Source: JBEBVQ01 sp037190845 (lineage in GTDB: Bacteria > Bacteroidota > Bacteroidia > Chitinophagales > Chitinophagaceae). Taken from it: a stretch of DNA of 64,000 nucleotides. The translations under genes were made by a program, and so were the position numbers. Within the stretch, counting starts at the first letter, position 1, and each line of letters begins with the position of its first letter. Shown here one piece after another: positions 52,175 through 62,013 of the stretch. The notes beneath the pieces were generated by a model that was not told where the DNA came from, did no database searches, and saw only the letters and a list, made by a program, of their open reading frames with translations. The DNA lies in assembly GCA_037190845.1 (NCBI GenBank), contig JBBCJI010000008.1, forward strand, positions 51,860-115,859, in the 5' to 3' direction.

Positions 52175-52308
52175 AGAGTGATCAGGATATTATCCGCGGA
52201 TATGTTAAGGTACTATTAAACCGCTCTTAAAAGTAATACTACCCGATCATTTTTCGCATTTTAATTTTAAACCTGGAGGATAAAATGACGTCTATATGTG
52301 AATGTGAC

Positions 52309-52352
52309 AATTTGAATATGAGTGTATTTTCAAATTAACTCATTTTCAAATT
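52309..52352. repeat. Inverted repeat upstream of clpC
   Basis: AATTTGAATATGAG (52309-52322) and CTCATTTTCAAATT (52339-52352) pair at 13 of 14 positions. It lies 57 bases before the clpC start and after an aatgtgacaa stretch that recalls the TGTGAC family. It may be a diverged family member or a regulator site for clpC. Confidence 0.4.
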
Positions 52353-52408
52353 TCCAAATTGCCTCCTTTTATCGTTAACTTTATTTTTTTAAACAAGAAA
52401 CATCATAC

Positions 52409-54955
52409 ATGGATTCTAATTTCTCACCCAAGGTAAAAGAGATCATTTCGTACAGCCGTGAAGAAGCGTTACGGCTGGGTAATGATTTCATAGGTACCGA
52501 GCATTTACTGCTCGGCCTGATCCGTGAAGGAGAAGGTATGGCAATACGCGTACTGCAAACCATGCAGATTGACATATACGGATTGCGCAAAGAGCTGGAA
52601 ACAGCTATCAGGGATAAAAACAATAAACCGCTGGCCAATATAAACAGCCTGCCGCTTACCAAGCAGGCAGAAAAAGTGATCCGTATCACCGTGCTCGAGG
52701 CAAAAGCATTGAAAAGCATGACAGTCGAAACAGAGCACCTGATGCTGTCAATCCTGAAAAACAAGGAGAACGTAGCTACTCAGATCCTGCATCAATATGA
52801 AGTGGATTATGAGCGTTTTAAAAATGAGCTGAGCATCCTTCAGGGAGACCGTCCCGTATCGGACTACGGCAATGATCCCGGATCTGAAGAGTTTGAAGAA
52901 GAGGACGAACGCCGCCAGTTTCAGCAACGCCGGCCGGCCGGTAATACCAAATCAAAAACCCCGGTGCTGGATAATTTCGGCCGCGACATTACCAAGATGG
53001 CCGAGCTGGGCAATCTTGATCCCATTGTAGGGCGGGAGCAGGAGATCGAACGCGTATCGCAGATACTTTCGCGCAGAAAGAAAAACAATCCCATCCTCAT
53101 CGGCGAGCCGGGCGTCGGTAAGACAGCCATTGTAGAAGGTCTGGCGCTGCGTATCGTACAGCGCAAGGTATCGCGTGTACTGTTTGACAAACGTGTGATC
53201 AGCCTGGATCTCGCTGCACTCGTGGCAGGAACCAAATACCGCGGCCAGTTTGAAGAACGTATGAAAGCGATCATGAACGAGCTGGAAAAGAACCGCGATG
53301 TCATCCTGTTCATTGACGAAATACATACCATTGTGGGCGCCGGCGGCGCCAGCGGATCACTGGATGCCTCCAATATCTTCAAGCCTGCACTCGCCCGTGG
53401 CGACCTCCAATGCATTGGCGCCTCCACACTCGACGAGTACCGCATGTACATCGAAAAAGACGGTGCACTCGACCGCCGTTTCCAGAAGGTAATGGTAGAG
53501 CCGCCCAGTGTAGAGGAAACTATTACGATCCTGAACAACATTCGTCCGAAATACGAAGACTTTCATAACGTCACTTATGATCAGGAATCTATTGAAGCCT
53601 GTGTGAAACTCAGCGACCGGTATATGACCGACCGCCTGCTGCCGGACAAAGCCATTGATGTACTGGACGAAGTAGGCGCCCGCGTACATCTGAAGAACAT
53701 CAACGTACCGCAGAATATCCTCGACCTTGAGAAGAAAATTGAGGACATTAAACAGGAAAAGAACAAAGTAGTCAAAAGCCAGCGCTTCGAAGAAGCTGCT
53801 GCGTTGCGGGATAAAGAAAAGCGGCTCGGTGAAGAACTGGAAAGCGCCAAGCTGGCATGGGAAGAAGAAGCAAAAAACAAACGCTACCCCATCCATGAAG
53901 AACATATCGCCGAAGTAGTCAGCATGATGACCGGCATACCGGTAATGCGGATGGTGGAAGCCGAAAGCGCCAAATTGCGCCGCATGGGCGAAGACCTGAA
54001 AGGCGCTGTGGTCGGGCAGGATGAAGCGATCCTCAAAGTCGTTAAATCTATTCAGCGCAACCGCGTAGGCTTAAAAGATCCCAGGAAACCAATTGGCTCA
54101 TTTATATTCCTCGGACCAACCGGCGTAGGTAAAACCGAGCTGGCCCGTTCGCTGGCCCGTTACATGTTCGACAGCGAAGACGCCCTCGTGCGTATAGACA
54201 TGAGTGAGTACATGGAAAAATTCTCCCTCAGCCGCCTGATCGGCGCACCTCCGGGATATGTAGGATATGAAGAAGGCGGACAACTTACGGAAAAGATAAG
54301 GCGCAAACCCTATTCCGTAGTGCTGCTCGACGAGATCGAAAAAGCGCATCCCGACATTTTCAACATTCTGTTGCAGGTGCTCGACGACGGGCAACTGACC
54401 GACGGCCTGGGACGGAAAGTGGACTTCAAGAACACACTGATCATCATGACGTCCAATATCGGTGCACGCCAGTTGAAAGATTTTGGAGAAGGTGTAGGTT
54501 TTGCCACGTCTGCTAAAGTGGGCAGCAGTGAAGAAGCAGCCCGCGGCGTGATCGAACGGGCGCTCAAGCGTACATTCTCTCCCGAGTTCCTCAACCGGAT
54601 TGACGATGTGGTCATCTTCAATTCGCTGGAGCAGCAGCACATCAACGAGATCATAGACATCATCATGAAAAGCGTGCTGAAACGTCTGAATGCACTCGGA
54701 TTCGCACTGACGCTAACCGAAAAAGCCAAACTCTTCATTGCTGAAAAAGGCTATGATCAGCAATTCGGAGCCCGCCCGCTGCACAGGGCGATCCAGAAGT
54801 ACCTCGAAGATCCGCTGGCCGAAGAAATACTCAACCAGCAGATCAAAGAAGGCGATCATGTAACAGCCGATTACAACGATGATGAGAAGAAGATCTTCTT
54901 CACCATTGATCAGTCTGAAAGAAAAGTAGAAGAACCGACACCGGGAAGCAGTTAG
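52409..54955 (+). CDS. clpC: ClpC-type Clp protease ATPase subunit
   Basis: ClpC unfolds proteins and feeds them to ClpP. The 848-residue protein has paired Clp N-terminal repeats (about 1-150) and a first AAA domain with Walker A GEPGVGKT (232-239). A middle region with a UVR-like motif (FEEAAALRDKEKRL) follows. The second AAA domain has GPTGVGKT (569-576), then the Clp D2 small domain (FGARPLHRAIQKYLEDPLAE). All catalytic parts look intact. It is a single-gene unit with a strong terminator. There is no adjacent mcsAB or ctsR, as is usual outside Firmicutes. Confidence 0.95.
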   Translation: MDSNFSPKVKEIISYSREEALRLGNDFIGTEHLLLGLIREGEGMAIRVLQTMQIDIYGLRKELETAIRDKNNKPLANINSLPLTKQAEKVIRITVLEAKALKSMTVETEHLMLSILKNKENVATQILHQYEVDYERFKNELSILQGDRPVSDYGNDPGSEEFEEEDERRQFQQRRPAGNTKSKTPVLDNFGRDITKMAELGNLDPIVGREQEIERVSQILSRRKKNNPILIGEPGVGKTAIVEGLALRIVQRKVSRVLFDKRVISLDLAALVAGTKYRGQFEERMKAIMNELEKNRDVILFIDEIHTIVGAGGASGSLDASNIFKPALARGDLQCIGASTLDEYRMYIEKDGALDRRFQKVMVEPPSVEETITILNNIRPKYEDFHNVTYDQESIEACVKLSDRYMTDRLLPDKAIDVLDEVGARVHLKNINVPQNILDLEKKIEDIKQEKNKVVKSQRFEEAAALRDKEKRLGEELESAKLAWEEEAKNKRYPIHEEHIAEVVSMMTGIPVMRMVEAESAKLRRMGEDLKGAVVGQDEAILKVVKSIQRNRVGLKDPRKPIGSFIFLGPTGVGKTELARSLARYMFDSEDALVRIDMSEYMEKFSLSRLIGAPPGYVGYEEGGQLTEKIRRKPYSVVLLDEIEKAHPDIFNILLQVLDDGQLTDGLGRKVDFKNTLIIMTSNIGARQLKDFGEGVGFATSAKVGSSEEAARGVIERALKRTFSPEFLNRIDDVVIFNSLEQQHINEIIDIIMKSVLKRLNALGFALTLTEKAKLFIAEKGYDQQFGARPLHRAIQKYLEDPLAEEILNQQIKEGDHVTADYNDDEKKIFFTIDQSERKVEEPTPGSS

Positions 54956-54992
54956 TAAACAGGAAGGTGACGGATGTGTGTCATATATTGAT

Positions 54993-55024
54993 GAGGCTGT
55001 CTCAAAAAAGAGACAGCCTCTTTT
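54993..55024 (+). terminator. Rho-independent terminator after clpC
   Basis: Eleven-base arms GAGGCTGTCTC / GAGACAGCCTC (54993-55003 and 55010-55020) with an A-rich loop are followed by TTTT. The GCTGTCTC core is the same as in the terminator at 22451-22488. Confidence 0.88.
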
Positions 55025-55053
55025 AATTATCCGGTTACACAATCAACGCACTC

Positions 55054-57183
55054 CTATTGAGCAGCTTGTTTCGTAAACTTTCCATGATATATATCTCCGC
55101 CGGATTGCACCCTGACCATATATACACCGGATGCAAGCGATGCAATGTCGAACGAAGTTTGTTGTCCGGACAGCCGGCCGGCTAAGACAGACCTCCCTGA
55201 CATATCATATATCGTTACCTCGACAGGATGGCTGTCTGTTATCTTCCGCTCTATAACGATCTGCGTATGGGCAGGGTTGGGGTAGAGCGTAAATACGTCT
55301 TCCTGCGACAATCCCGGCTCAACACCCGTCCTTGCCAAACGGGCTGTGCCAATGCTCTGCATGCGCACCACAACAGTATCCGTAAAGCTGCATCCGTAGC
55401 TGTTGGTGGTATAAACGCTGTACGTGCCGGCAGATGTAACCTTGATCTTGCTGGTTGTTTCCCCGGTAGACCAGTAATAGCTTACCCCGTTTTCATATCC
55501 CGCATTCAGCCAAACCCCTTTGGGTAAGAGATTTACCGTATCCGGCAGATCGGGATAAGGATTGCTCAGGTACCATCCCTCTGCTGCAACAAGATTCGAA
55601 GGGGTTAACGCACTGTCGCAGGCAATATTGACGGGCACATATCCCAGACCGGCCACACGCTGCTGTTCCTGATGACATGAGACTGCTGAGTCATACCTGA
55701 CGTGTGCCCATATTTCGTTACCTTTCAGGAGGTAATTGGCCAGGTAATGTGCATTGGATAATCTTTCGCTGTAGTAAAAGAAAGGCGCCCTGGAATGCAG
55801 CAGATCTGCGCTGCCCTGCTCCACAACAAACTGTACACCCGGCGCATGTTCCTTTAACATCTGCAGCCAGCGGTAGGCATCCCATGCGGGGATAGCGGGA
55901 AATGCATCCAGCCCGATCATCGTTGCCCCCGCCTGCACGGCCAGGTCAAGCTCATGAAATGCCTTGGCTATATGTACGGAGTCATCCGGATTCAATAGTT
56001 CTGCATCCGTAGTATCCCAATCCGTCATGACGGTCGTAGAGCGCCCCCACCACAAACCGAGCTGATGGCCGCTCTGTGGTACGAGCTGCAGAGAATCAGT
56101 TGCGTCTCCCATATTGTGTCCGTAAGAACGCGGGAATAACAGCGTATCACCTTCCTGCCAGTGTGAGGTAAATTTAAACGTATAATTCATTTTATAGAAT
56201 TTCTTATAAACACCGGTAGGTGTCCAGAGCATTATCCGGTGGTAGCCGTTCCGCTGCAGGTACTCGTTCATGGACCGTGCATACGGACCATAACCCACTA
56301 TATCCGGCCTCGGATAATCCCCCCTGAAACCATATGGGTTGGACGCGCTGGTATCGGCTGTAAATGCCGAATGATGACCGGCTATCGGCCTGTTGTCCCG
56401 GGTGTAAGATACCTGGTCGCCGTATAACTGGTGGAAATAGTTTTTATACGGCTCCAGCAAGGTCAGCCAGGGGCGGCAGTGATCATTGCGGTACTTAAAC
56501 CGTACCGAGATACGGTATGTCCTTTCTTCCTCCGGCCTGATATCGCCGAAGGGATCGTATTTCATCGGCCTGTGCTCCCCGGCTCCCTCATCCCTGTTGG
56601 CCATTATATGCACCTGCCAGTTTTTCCCGCTTGAGGAAGGATGACCACCCGGGCTTTCCGTTCTCATAAATATATCATGCTTATAATCAGTCAGCGGGTA
56701 CTGGAAACTAACCCCTACTGTGTATACATCATTACCTAAAACGGACACGGGAGCATACTGGGATCTGGGATAATTCTGCCCGCCGCCATAATAGGAAGGA
56801 GTATCGGGGTTATGGAACAGGGTATCCTCATCACCATCATTGTGAAAATCACGTACATATACCTCTGTCGTGTCGAAACGAAAGCCCGCTACGTAAAAGT
56901 CGCCGATCCCGCTGGTATCGCCGGTAGTATTATTAAAATGAAAAATAAGGTCATAACCATCACTGAACGTTTCTGCAGTCACATCCGGAGTTACTATGCA
57001 GGGATAACCGTTGCCGCCGCCGTCTTCCCATACCTTTAGCGAATTTGGTGATTGTATGACAGCACCCGTTGCGCTATCCGTGACCGTAACGGATCTGGTA
57101 ACAGGGTTATAATACGTTTGCACCGAAAGCTGCGCATGGGCGCAGGCCGGGATAAGCCATAACAAAAGAAATACTTGTTTCAT
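55054..57183 (-). CDS. Secreted TIM-barrel-like protein with T9SS type A domain
   Basis: This 709-residue protein has a signal peptide (VFLLLWLIPACAHAQ). A long central region (about 25-560) looks like a glycoside-hydrolase-type beta sandwich plus TIM barrel. Candidate strands include YHRIMLWTPTGVYKKF, GATMIGLDAFPAIPAWDAYR and GVQFVVEQGSADL, with acidic residues at strand ends. An Ig-like unit follows (YYWSTGETTSKIKVTSAG), then a type A sorting domain (FTLYPNPAHTQIVIE ... YHGKFTKQAAQ). I cannot assign a glycoside hydrolase family. Surface polysaccharide breakdown is a reasonable guess. It converges on clpC. Confidence 0.7.
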   Translation of the reverse strand: MKQVFLLLWLIPACAHAQLSVQTYYNPVTRSVTVTDSATGAVIQSPNSLKVWEDGGGNGYPCIVTPDVTAETFSDGYDLIFHFNNTTGDTSGIGDFYVAGFRFDTTEVYVRDFHNDGDEDTLFHNPDTPSYYGGGQNYPRSQYAPVSVLGNDVYTVGVSFQYPLTDYKHDIFMRTESPGGHPSSSGKNWQVHIMANRDEGAGEHRPMKYDPFGDIRPEEERTYRISVRFKYRNDHCRPWLTLLEPYKNYFHQLYGDQVSYTRDNRPIAGHHSAFTADTSASNPYGFRGDYPRPDIVGYGPYARSMNEYLQRNGYHRIMLWTPTGVYKKFYKMNYTFKFTSHWQEGDTLLFPRSYGHNMGDATDSLQLVPQSGHQLGLWWGRSTTVMTDWDTTDAELLNPDDSVHIAKAFHELDLAVQAGATMIGLDAFPAIPAWDAYRWLQMLKEHAPGVQFVVEQGSADLLHSRAPFFYYSERLSNAHYLANYLLKGNEIWAHVRYDSAVSCHQEQQRVAGLGYVPVNIACDSALTPSNLVAAEGWYLSNPYPDLPDTVNLLPKGVWLNAGYENGVSYYWSTGETTSKIKVTSAGTYSVYTTNSYGCSFTDTVVVRMQSIGTARLARTGVEPGLSQEDVFTLYPNPAHTQIVIERKITDSHPVEVTIYDMSGRSVLAGRLSGQQTSFDIASLASGVYMVRVQSGGDIYHGKFTKQAAQ

Positions 57184-57405
57184 ACAGCATTTTTTGAGGT
57201 TAAAAAAGGGTGTTTGAATGTAACCGAGCGCTCGTGCTACCTGATGTAGCCCTGTAAAAATTCAAAAAATACAAATGCTCCTGTATGGTAAAACCCGCAA
57301 TAACTTTTTACGCGCCCGCAACAGAAGCGATCAAATCCCTCCGGGAAAAGAGATATGAATACATGAAAATGAAGTCGTTTGTTATACTTCAGGCAGCTTA
57401 TATAA

Positions 57406-57436
57406 TTTGTGTAACATTTTGTTTTACGTAAATTTG
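57406..57436 (+). promoter_or_regulatory. Bacteroidota-type promoter for the AsmA-family gene
   Basis: TTTG (57406-57409), 19 bases and TAAATTTG (57429-57436) match both boxes of the consensus. It lies 58 bases before the ATG at 57495. The rest of the 311-base gap (57184-57494) shows no gene. Confidence 0.7.
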
Positions 57437-57494
57437 ATCCGATTGCAGAGGCATGTAATTATACGCCCTGCCACAACAAAAAATCACACTACCG

Positions 57495-60242
57495 ATGCAA
57501 ACAGGAAAAATCATAAAACGTACATTTCTGACACTGGGGATCATTATCGGATTATTACTCCTGACACTGATCCTGGCCCCCTTCCTTTTTAAGGATAAAA
57601 TATTCGCGATCGTTAAAACAGAGCTCAACAAACAACTGAATGCCGTTGCAGACTTCCGCGATGTGGATATCTCCCTGCTGCGCAGCTTTCCCCAGCTCTC
57701 TGTCGGCATCGAAGACCTCAGCATTGCCAATCTTACCCCGTTTGAAGGCGACACACTGATCTCCGCCCGTAGCATACAGGTATCGCTCGATCTGATGAAG
57801 GTGATCAAAGGGGAGTATGAGATCCGTAAGGTAGCCATTATCCGGCCGCGTATCCATGCGCTCGTGAATGAGCAGGGCGTAGCCAACTGGGATATCGTCA
57901 AACCGGACACAACGGCTGCAAAGCCGGAAGATACTTCCGCTCCTGCACCTTTTGCTGTACAGTTACAGAAATACAGCATAGAGGAAGCCTATATCTTTTA
58001 TAAAGACGCCAAAAGTGGCATGCAGGCAGAGCTATATAATCTCACCCACAGCGGCAGCGGGGACTTTACCAGCGACAAATTTGTCCTCCGTACCAAAACC
58101 AATGCCGATGCCGTCAGCTTTATTCAGGGGAACATCCCTTACCTCACACGGGTAAAAACCATTCTGAATATCGATCTGGATATTGATAACAACAATAAAA
58201 AATACAGCTTCAACACAGATGCCATACAGCTCAACGGACTGAAACTGAGCGCGGGTGGATTTGTACAACTACCTGACGAAAAAAATACGGTAATAGATGT
58301 TTCCTTCAAAACTCCATCGAATGACTTCAAAGACATTCTGTCTCTTGTTCCGGGTATTTACCAGAAAGATTTTAAAGACATCAAAACAACCGGTAAGCTC
58401 GCACTCGACGGATTTGTAAAAGGCACACTGAATGAAAAACAATTGCCTGCATACCGTGTCAACCTGCTGATCGAGAACGGCTCATTCCGCTACCCGGATC
58501 TGCCACAGGCCGTAACAGATATCCAGATCAAGCTGCAGGCCGACAACCCGGACGGCGTAACGGATCATACCGTTGTGAACCTGGAAAGGGGCCATATCGT
58601 TTTCGGGGGTGCCCCGTTTGATTTCCGCTTATTGCTGAAGAACCCCGAAACCAGCCAGTGGATTGACGCGGCTGCCAAAGGACGGCTCGATCTCTCGCAG
58701 ATGCAGCAATTCGTACCACTCGAAGCGGGGACAAAATTAACCGGCATTATCCTTGCCGATATGGCCATCCGGGGGTCCATTGCAGCGGCACAGAAAAAGC
58801 AGTTTGAAAAAATAGACGCTTCCGGCAGTATTGACATCAGCAATCTCTTCTACGCAGCCAAAGACTACCCGGACGGCATACGTATCAGCAGCCTGCTGCT
58901 TAAATTCAATCCGAAAAATGTTACAGTTTCCAATCTCAAAGGCTCCTATCTGCAAACCAATTTCTCCGGCGACGGGTATGTCAATAATCTGCTGAATTAC
59001 TATCTCAACAACGATCCGCTCGACGGCACAATCAATATCGCTGTTGACAAGGTGGATGTAAACAAATTTATGGGAGACGCCTCCGCAGCGCCGGAGCAGC
59101 AACCACCTGCAGCGGAAGCGCCTGCCGGCAGCACACAAGTATTTATCGTACCGGCTAACCTCAACATTACACTCAATGCCAAAGCAGGCCAGGTAATCTA
59201 CGACAAGCTCGTGCTTTCCGACGTAAAAGGCACTGTAGCCGTACGTAATGAAACCGTTTATCTGCAAGGTCTTTCGGGAAAAGGTCTGGACGGGTCCATG
59301 CAGATTGACGGATCTTACAGTACCAAAAATGATAAAAAGAATCCCGACATTCACCTGAGCTATAAGCTCCAGGGACTGGATATAGAAAAAACATTCGCGA
59401 CCTTCAATACGGTAGAAAAGATGATGCCTGCCGGGAAATACATGTCCGGAAAAATGACCTCCAACCTGACCGTAAAAGGGAAGCTCGACCAGGGAATGAA
59501 TCCCGTGCTGAACAGTCTGAACGGTCAGGGCGATCTGCTGCTGATAGACGGCGTGCTCAGCAAGTTTGAACCGGTAGAGCAACTGGCGGCAAAGCTGAAC
59601 ATCAAACAACTGCAGAAAATTTCCCTGAAGGACATCAAAAATTATTTCCGTTTTGAAAACGGACGGGTAACGGTGGATCCGTTCAAATTCAATCAGTCCG
59701 GAATTTCTTTTGATGCCGGCGGCAGTCATGGGTTTGACCAGACATTACAATATGCTGTGAATCTGTCTGCACCGCGCTCCGTTTTAGGAAGCCAGGGCAA
59801 TGCGCTGATCAATAACCTGGCCAGCCAGGCTAAAGCCAAAGGCATTCCGGTAGAGATCGGCGAAACGATCAATCTGGCTGTAAAGATCGGCGGTACAATT
59901 AACAAACCGGTGATAGAGACTAACCTGAGAGAAGCTGCCGGCAATGCTATAGAAGACCTGAAGAAAAAGGTAGAAGCAGAAGTAAAGGCCAAAGCAGATA
60001 GTGTGAAGCGCGTTGTAACGGACAGCTTAAATGCCGTAAAGGCAAAGGCGGAAGCCGAGGCCCGGAAGGCTGCGGAAGATGCCAAACAGGCTGCAAAGAA
60101 AGCCGCAGAAGATGAGCTGAAAAGACAGCTCGCCGGTAAAAAAGACAGCACCAACCTGAAGAAAGATCTTGAAAAAGCAGGACAGGATGCCGGAGATAAA
60201 GCTAAGGATGCGCTGAAGGGAATTATGAAAAAGAAGAAATAG
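57495..60242 (+). CDS. AsmA-family inner-membrane protein
   Basis: AsmA-like proteins are anchored in the inner membrane and span the periplasm with a long beta groove that is thought to carry phospholipids to the outer membrane. This 915-residue protein has an N-terminal transmembrane helix (TLGIIIGLLLLTLILAPFLF). The AsmA N-terminal pattern follows (AVADFRDVDISLLRSFPQLS, VGIEDLSIAN), then long repeats of beta strands. An AsmA_2-type C-terminal region comes next (MTSNLTVKGKLDQGMNPVLN, NGQGDLLLIDGVLSKFEPV). An unusual Lys/Ala/Glu-rich coiled-coil tail (about 820-915) ends KAKDALKGIMKKKK. Confidence 0.88.
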   Translation: MQTGKIIKRTFLTLGIIIGLLLLTLILAPFLFKDKIFAIVKTELNKQLNAVADFRDVDISLLRSFPQLSVGIEDLSIANLTPFEGDTLISARSIQVSLDLMKVIKGEYEIRKVAIIRPRIHALVNEQGVANWDIVKPDTTAAKPEDTSAPAPFAVQLQKYSIEEAYIFYKDAKSGMQAELYNLTHSGSGDFTSDKFVLRTKTNADAVSFIQGNIPYLTRVKTILNIDLDIDNNNKKYSFNTDAIQLNGLKLSAGGFVQLPDEKNTVIDVSFKTPSNDFKDILSLVPGIYQKDFKDIKTTGKLALDGFVKGTLNEKQLPAYRVNLLIENGSFRYPDLPQAVTDIQIKLQADNPDGVTDHTVVNLERGHIVFGGAPFDFRLLLKNPETSQWIDAAAKGRLDLSQMQQFVPLEAGTKLTGIILADMAIRGSIAAAQKKQFEKIDASGSIDISNLFYAAKDYPDGIRISSLLLKFNPKNVTVSNLKGSYLQTNFSGDGYVNNLLNYYLNNDPLDGTINIAVDKVDVNKFMGDASAAPEQQPPAAEAPAGSTQVFIVPANLNITLNAKAGQVIYDKLVLSDVKGTVAVRNETVYLQGLSGKGLDGSMQIDGSYSTKNDKKNPDIHLSYKLQGLDIEKTFATFNTVEKMMPAGKYMSGKMTSNLTVKGKLDQGMNPVLNSLNGQGDLLLIDGVLSKFEPVEQLAAKLNIKQLQKISLKDIKNYFRFENGRVTVDPFKFNQSGISFDAGGSHGFDQTLQYAVNLSAPRSVLGSQGNALINNLASQAKAKGIPVEIGETINLAVKIGGTINKPVIETNLREAAGNAIEDLKKKVEAEVKAKADSVKRVVTDSLNAVKAKAEAEARKAAEDAKQAAKKAAEDELKRQLAGKKDSTNLKKDLEKAGQDAGDKAKDALKGIMKKKK

Positions 60243-60318
60243 GTTTTAGATAGCAGGATATTTACCCATACCCTGCCAAATGTCTGCTTAAAATTATTGT
60301 TGTCCGGCAAAAGCTGTC

Positions 60319-60410
60319 ATTGCGGCCTCCGAGCCGCAATCGTATGAAATGACACGACACTTAACAAATCCCATCATTAATACAAGACGATCCCGGATCA
60401 AGTCCGGGAT
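60319..60410. repeat. Pair of REP-like hairpins
   Basis: Hairpin X is ATTGCGGC-6-GCCGCAAT (60319-60340) and hairpin Y is ATCCCGGA-5-TCCGGGAT (60390-60410). The same two hairpins, with identical arm and loop lengths but changed base pairs, occur at 18798-18819 and 18904-18924. The region lies between two genes running in the same direction; no gene is seen in 60243-60514. Confidence 0.55.
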
Positions 60411-60514
60411 GACATGTCTTTTTGATAGCTGCTCCATTACATTATTTTTCATAACGCAATTTCTTCCAAGGTCAGGCAAGGTGGTTTTCCCCCGGACAAT
60501 AGTGGCTTAAAATT

Positions 60515-61840
60515 ATGAACCCAATCCCCGTATTCGTACCACGCATCAGCCCGCGCCTGTCCTATGTACTGGGCTGGCTGTTTGAGGAACGGATCGGTAC
60601 AGGGTTTCGTATTGTAACCAGCGAAGCGGAAGCGGTGACGTTGCCTTTTTGTATCGCGTACGGAACTGCGTTATCTCATTGTTTATCTATCCCGGATACC
60701 GGATTATTATGGGAACAATCTGTAAGGCCACAGGCGCCGGCAGCCGGTACCTGGCAGGATCTGCCGGTTATTTTTTCATCTCCCGCAACCAGCTATACGC
60801 TTCAGTTTGACCTTTTCTCCGCCCTGTTTTTTCATATCAGCAGGTACGAAGAATATCTTCCTTATACACCGGATAAGCACGGCCGTTACCCGGCAGCAGA
60901 AAGTCTTCTATACAAAAGCAATTGCCTGGAGCGGCCGTTAGCGGACGAATGGATACAGGCCTTCCGGTTGTTGCTGCAACAGGAATATAATCTCCCCATA
61001 CCCACACCGACATTTTCTTTTCAGCCCACCTACGATATAGACATCGCCTGGTCGTATAAGCACAAGGGTTGGAAACGTGCTACCGGCGCCATGCTGAAAG
61101 ACCTGCTCACCGGTAATTTCAGTGCCGTTAAAGATCGTCTGGCCACCGGTGCAGAAAAAAAGAAAGATCCCTATGACGCCTTTGACACCATGCAGGCATG
61201 GCATCACCGGTACGGGCTGCATCCTTATTACTTCATACTGGCTTCCCTGCGCACCACCGCTTTCGACAAAAACATCTCCCCCGGGCAGCCCGCCATGCAG
61301 GCATTGATCCGGCGGTTGGCCTCAGACGGCGCCATTGGCATACACCCTTCCTATTATTCGGATCAATATCCCCAATACCTGAGCGACGAAAAGAAACAAC
61401 TGGAAAACATACTCCGGAAAGAGATCGTTTTTTCACGACAGCATTATATCAGAATGAAGCTGCCGGATACCTGCCAGATGCTGCTCCGTGCCGGCATCAC
61501 TGACGATTTCAGTATTGGGTATGGCACACATCTGGGCTTCCGTGCGGCTACAGGAGAATCATTTCTTTGGTATGATCTCACAACAGAGAGCGTAACGACA
61601 CTTCGTCTGCATCCTTTCTGTTTCATGGACACCACAGCGCGGTACGAGACCGGGCTAACAGCGATAGAAGCCTTCACAAAGCTTGAGCAGACGGCGCTGC
61701 TGCTTAAGACAACCCATAGCCGGCTGATCACAATATTCCATAACTTTTCGCTGGGCACGGATCCGGAATGGGATGGCTGGGCAGAAGCGTATCATGGTTT
61801 TCTACAGCAGCAATCGGAGTCCGGGGAAAAGCATTGTTGA
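60515..61840 (+). CDS. Polysaccharide deacetylase-like (NodB-fold) protein
   Basis: The 441-residue protein has an N-terminal domain of about 140 residues typical of Bacteroidota DUF7033-type proteins (LQFDLFSALFFHISRYEEY). A NodB-like domain follows: QPTYDIDIAWSYKHKGWK holds the metal-binding DxD pair, and GAIGIHPSYYSDQYP holds the His motif. The end has TIFHNFSLGTDPEWDGW. Family enzymes remove N-acetyl groups from polysaccharides. There is no signal peptide, so a cytoplasmic or unconventional site is possible. It has no glycan-synthesis neighbours here, and the substrate is unknown. Confidence 0.8.
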   Translation: MNPIPVFVPRISPRLSYVLGWLFEERIGTGFRIVTSEAEAVTLPFCIAYGTALSHCLSIPDTGLLWEQSVRPQAPAAGTWQDLPVIFSSPATSYTLQFDLFSALFFHISRYEEYLPYTPDKHGRYPAAESLLYKSNCLERPLADEWIQAFRLLLQQEYNLPIPTPTFSFQPTYDIDIAWSYKHKGWKRATGAMLKDLLTGNFSAVKDRLATGAEKKKDPYDAFDTMQAWHHRYGLHPYYFILASLRTTAFDKNISPGQPAMQALIRRLASDGAIGIHPSYYSDQYPQYLSDEKKQLENILRKEIVFSRQHYIRMKLPDTCQMLLRAGITDDFSIGYGTHLGFRAATGESFLWYDLTTESVTTLRLHPFCFMDTTARYETGLTAIEAFTKLEQTALLLKTTHSRLITIFHNFSLGTDPEWDGWAEAYHGFLQQQSESGEKHC

Positions 61841-62013
61841 CCAGCACATTACCATCTCTTTCAATCATTTCCTTTTCGAAATAATATTGCAGGCATGAAT
61901 TTTACGGGAATAACTTAGACGATGATTAGCTGCTGCCTGTCGTGAGGGATGATCATCAGCAATCAGCGCACTGGCTATTAAACAATCTTTTTAACCGAAT
62001 AAAATCATTACCA

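Noticed and set aside
58737..59729. Minus-strand open frame of 330 codons inside the AsmA-family gene
   Set aside because: Antisense shadow; composition is not protein-like and the plus frame is clearly the gene.
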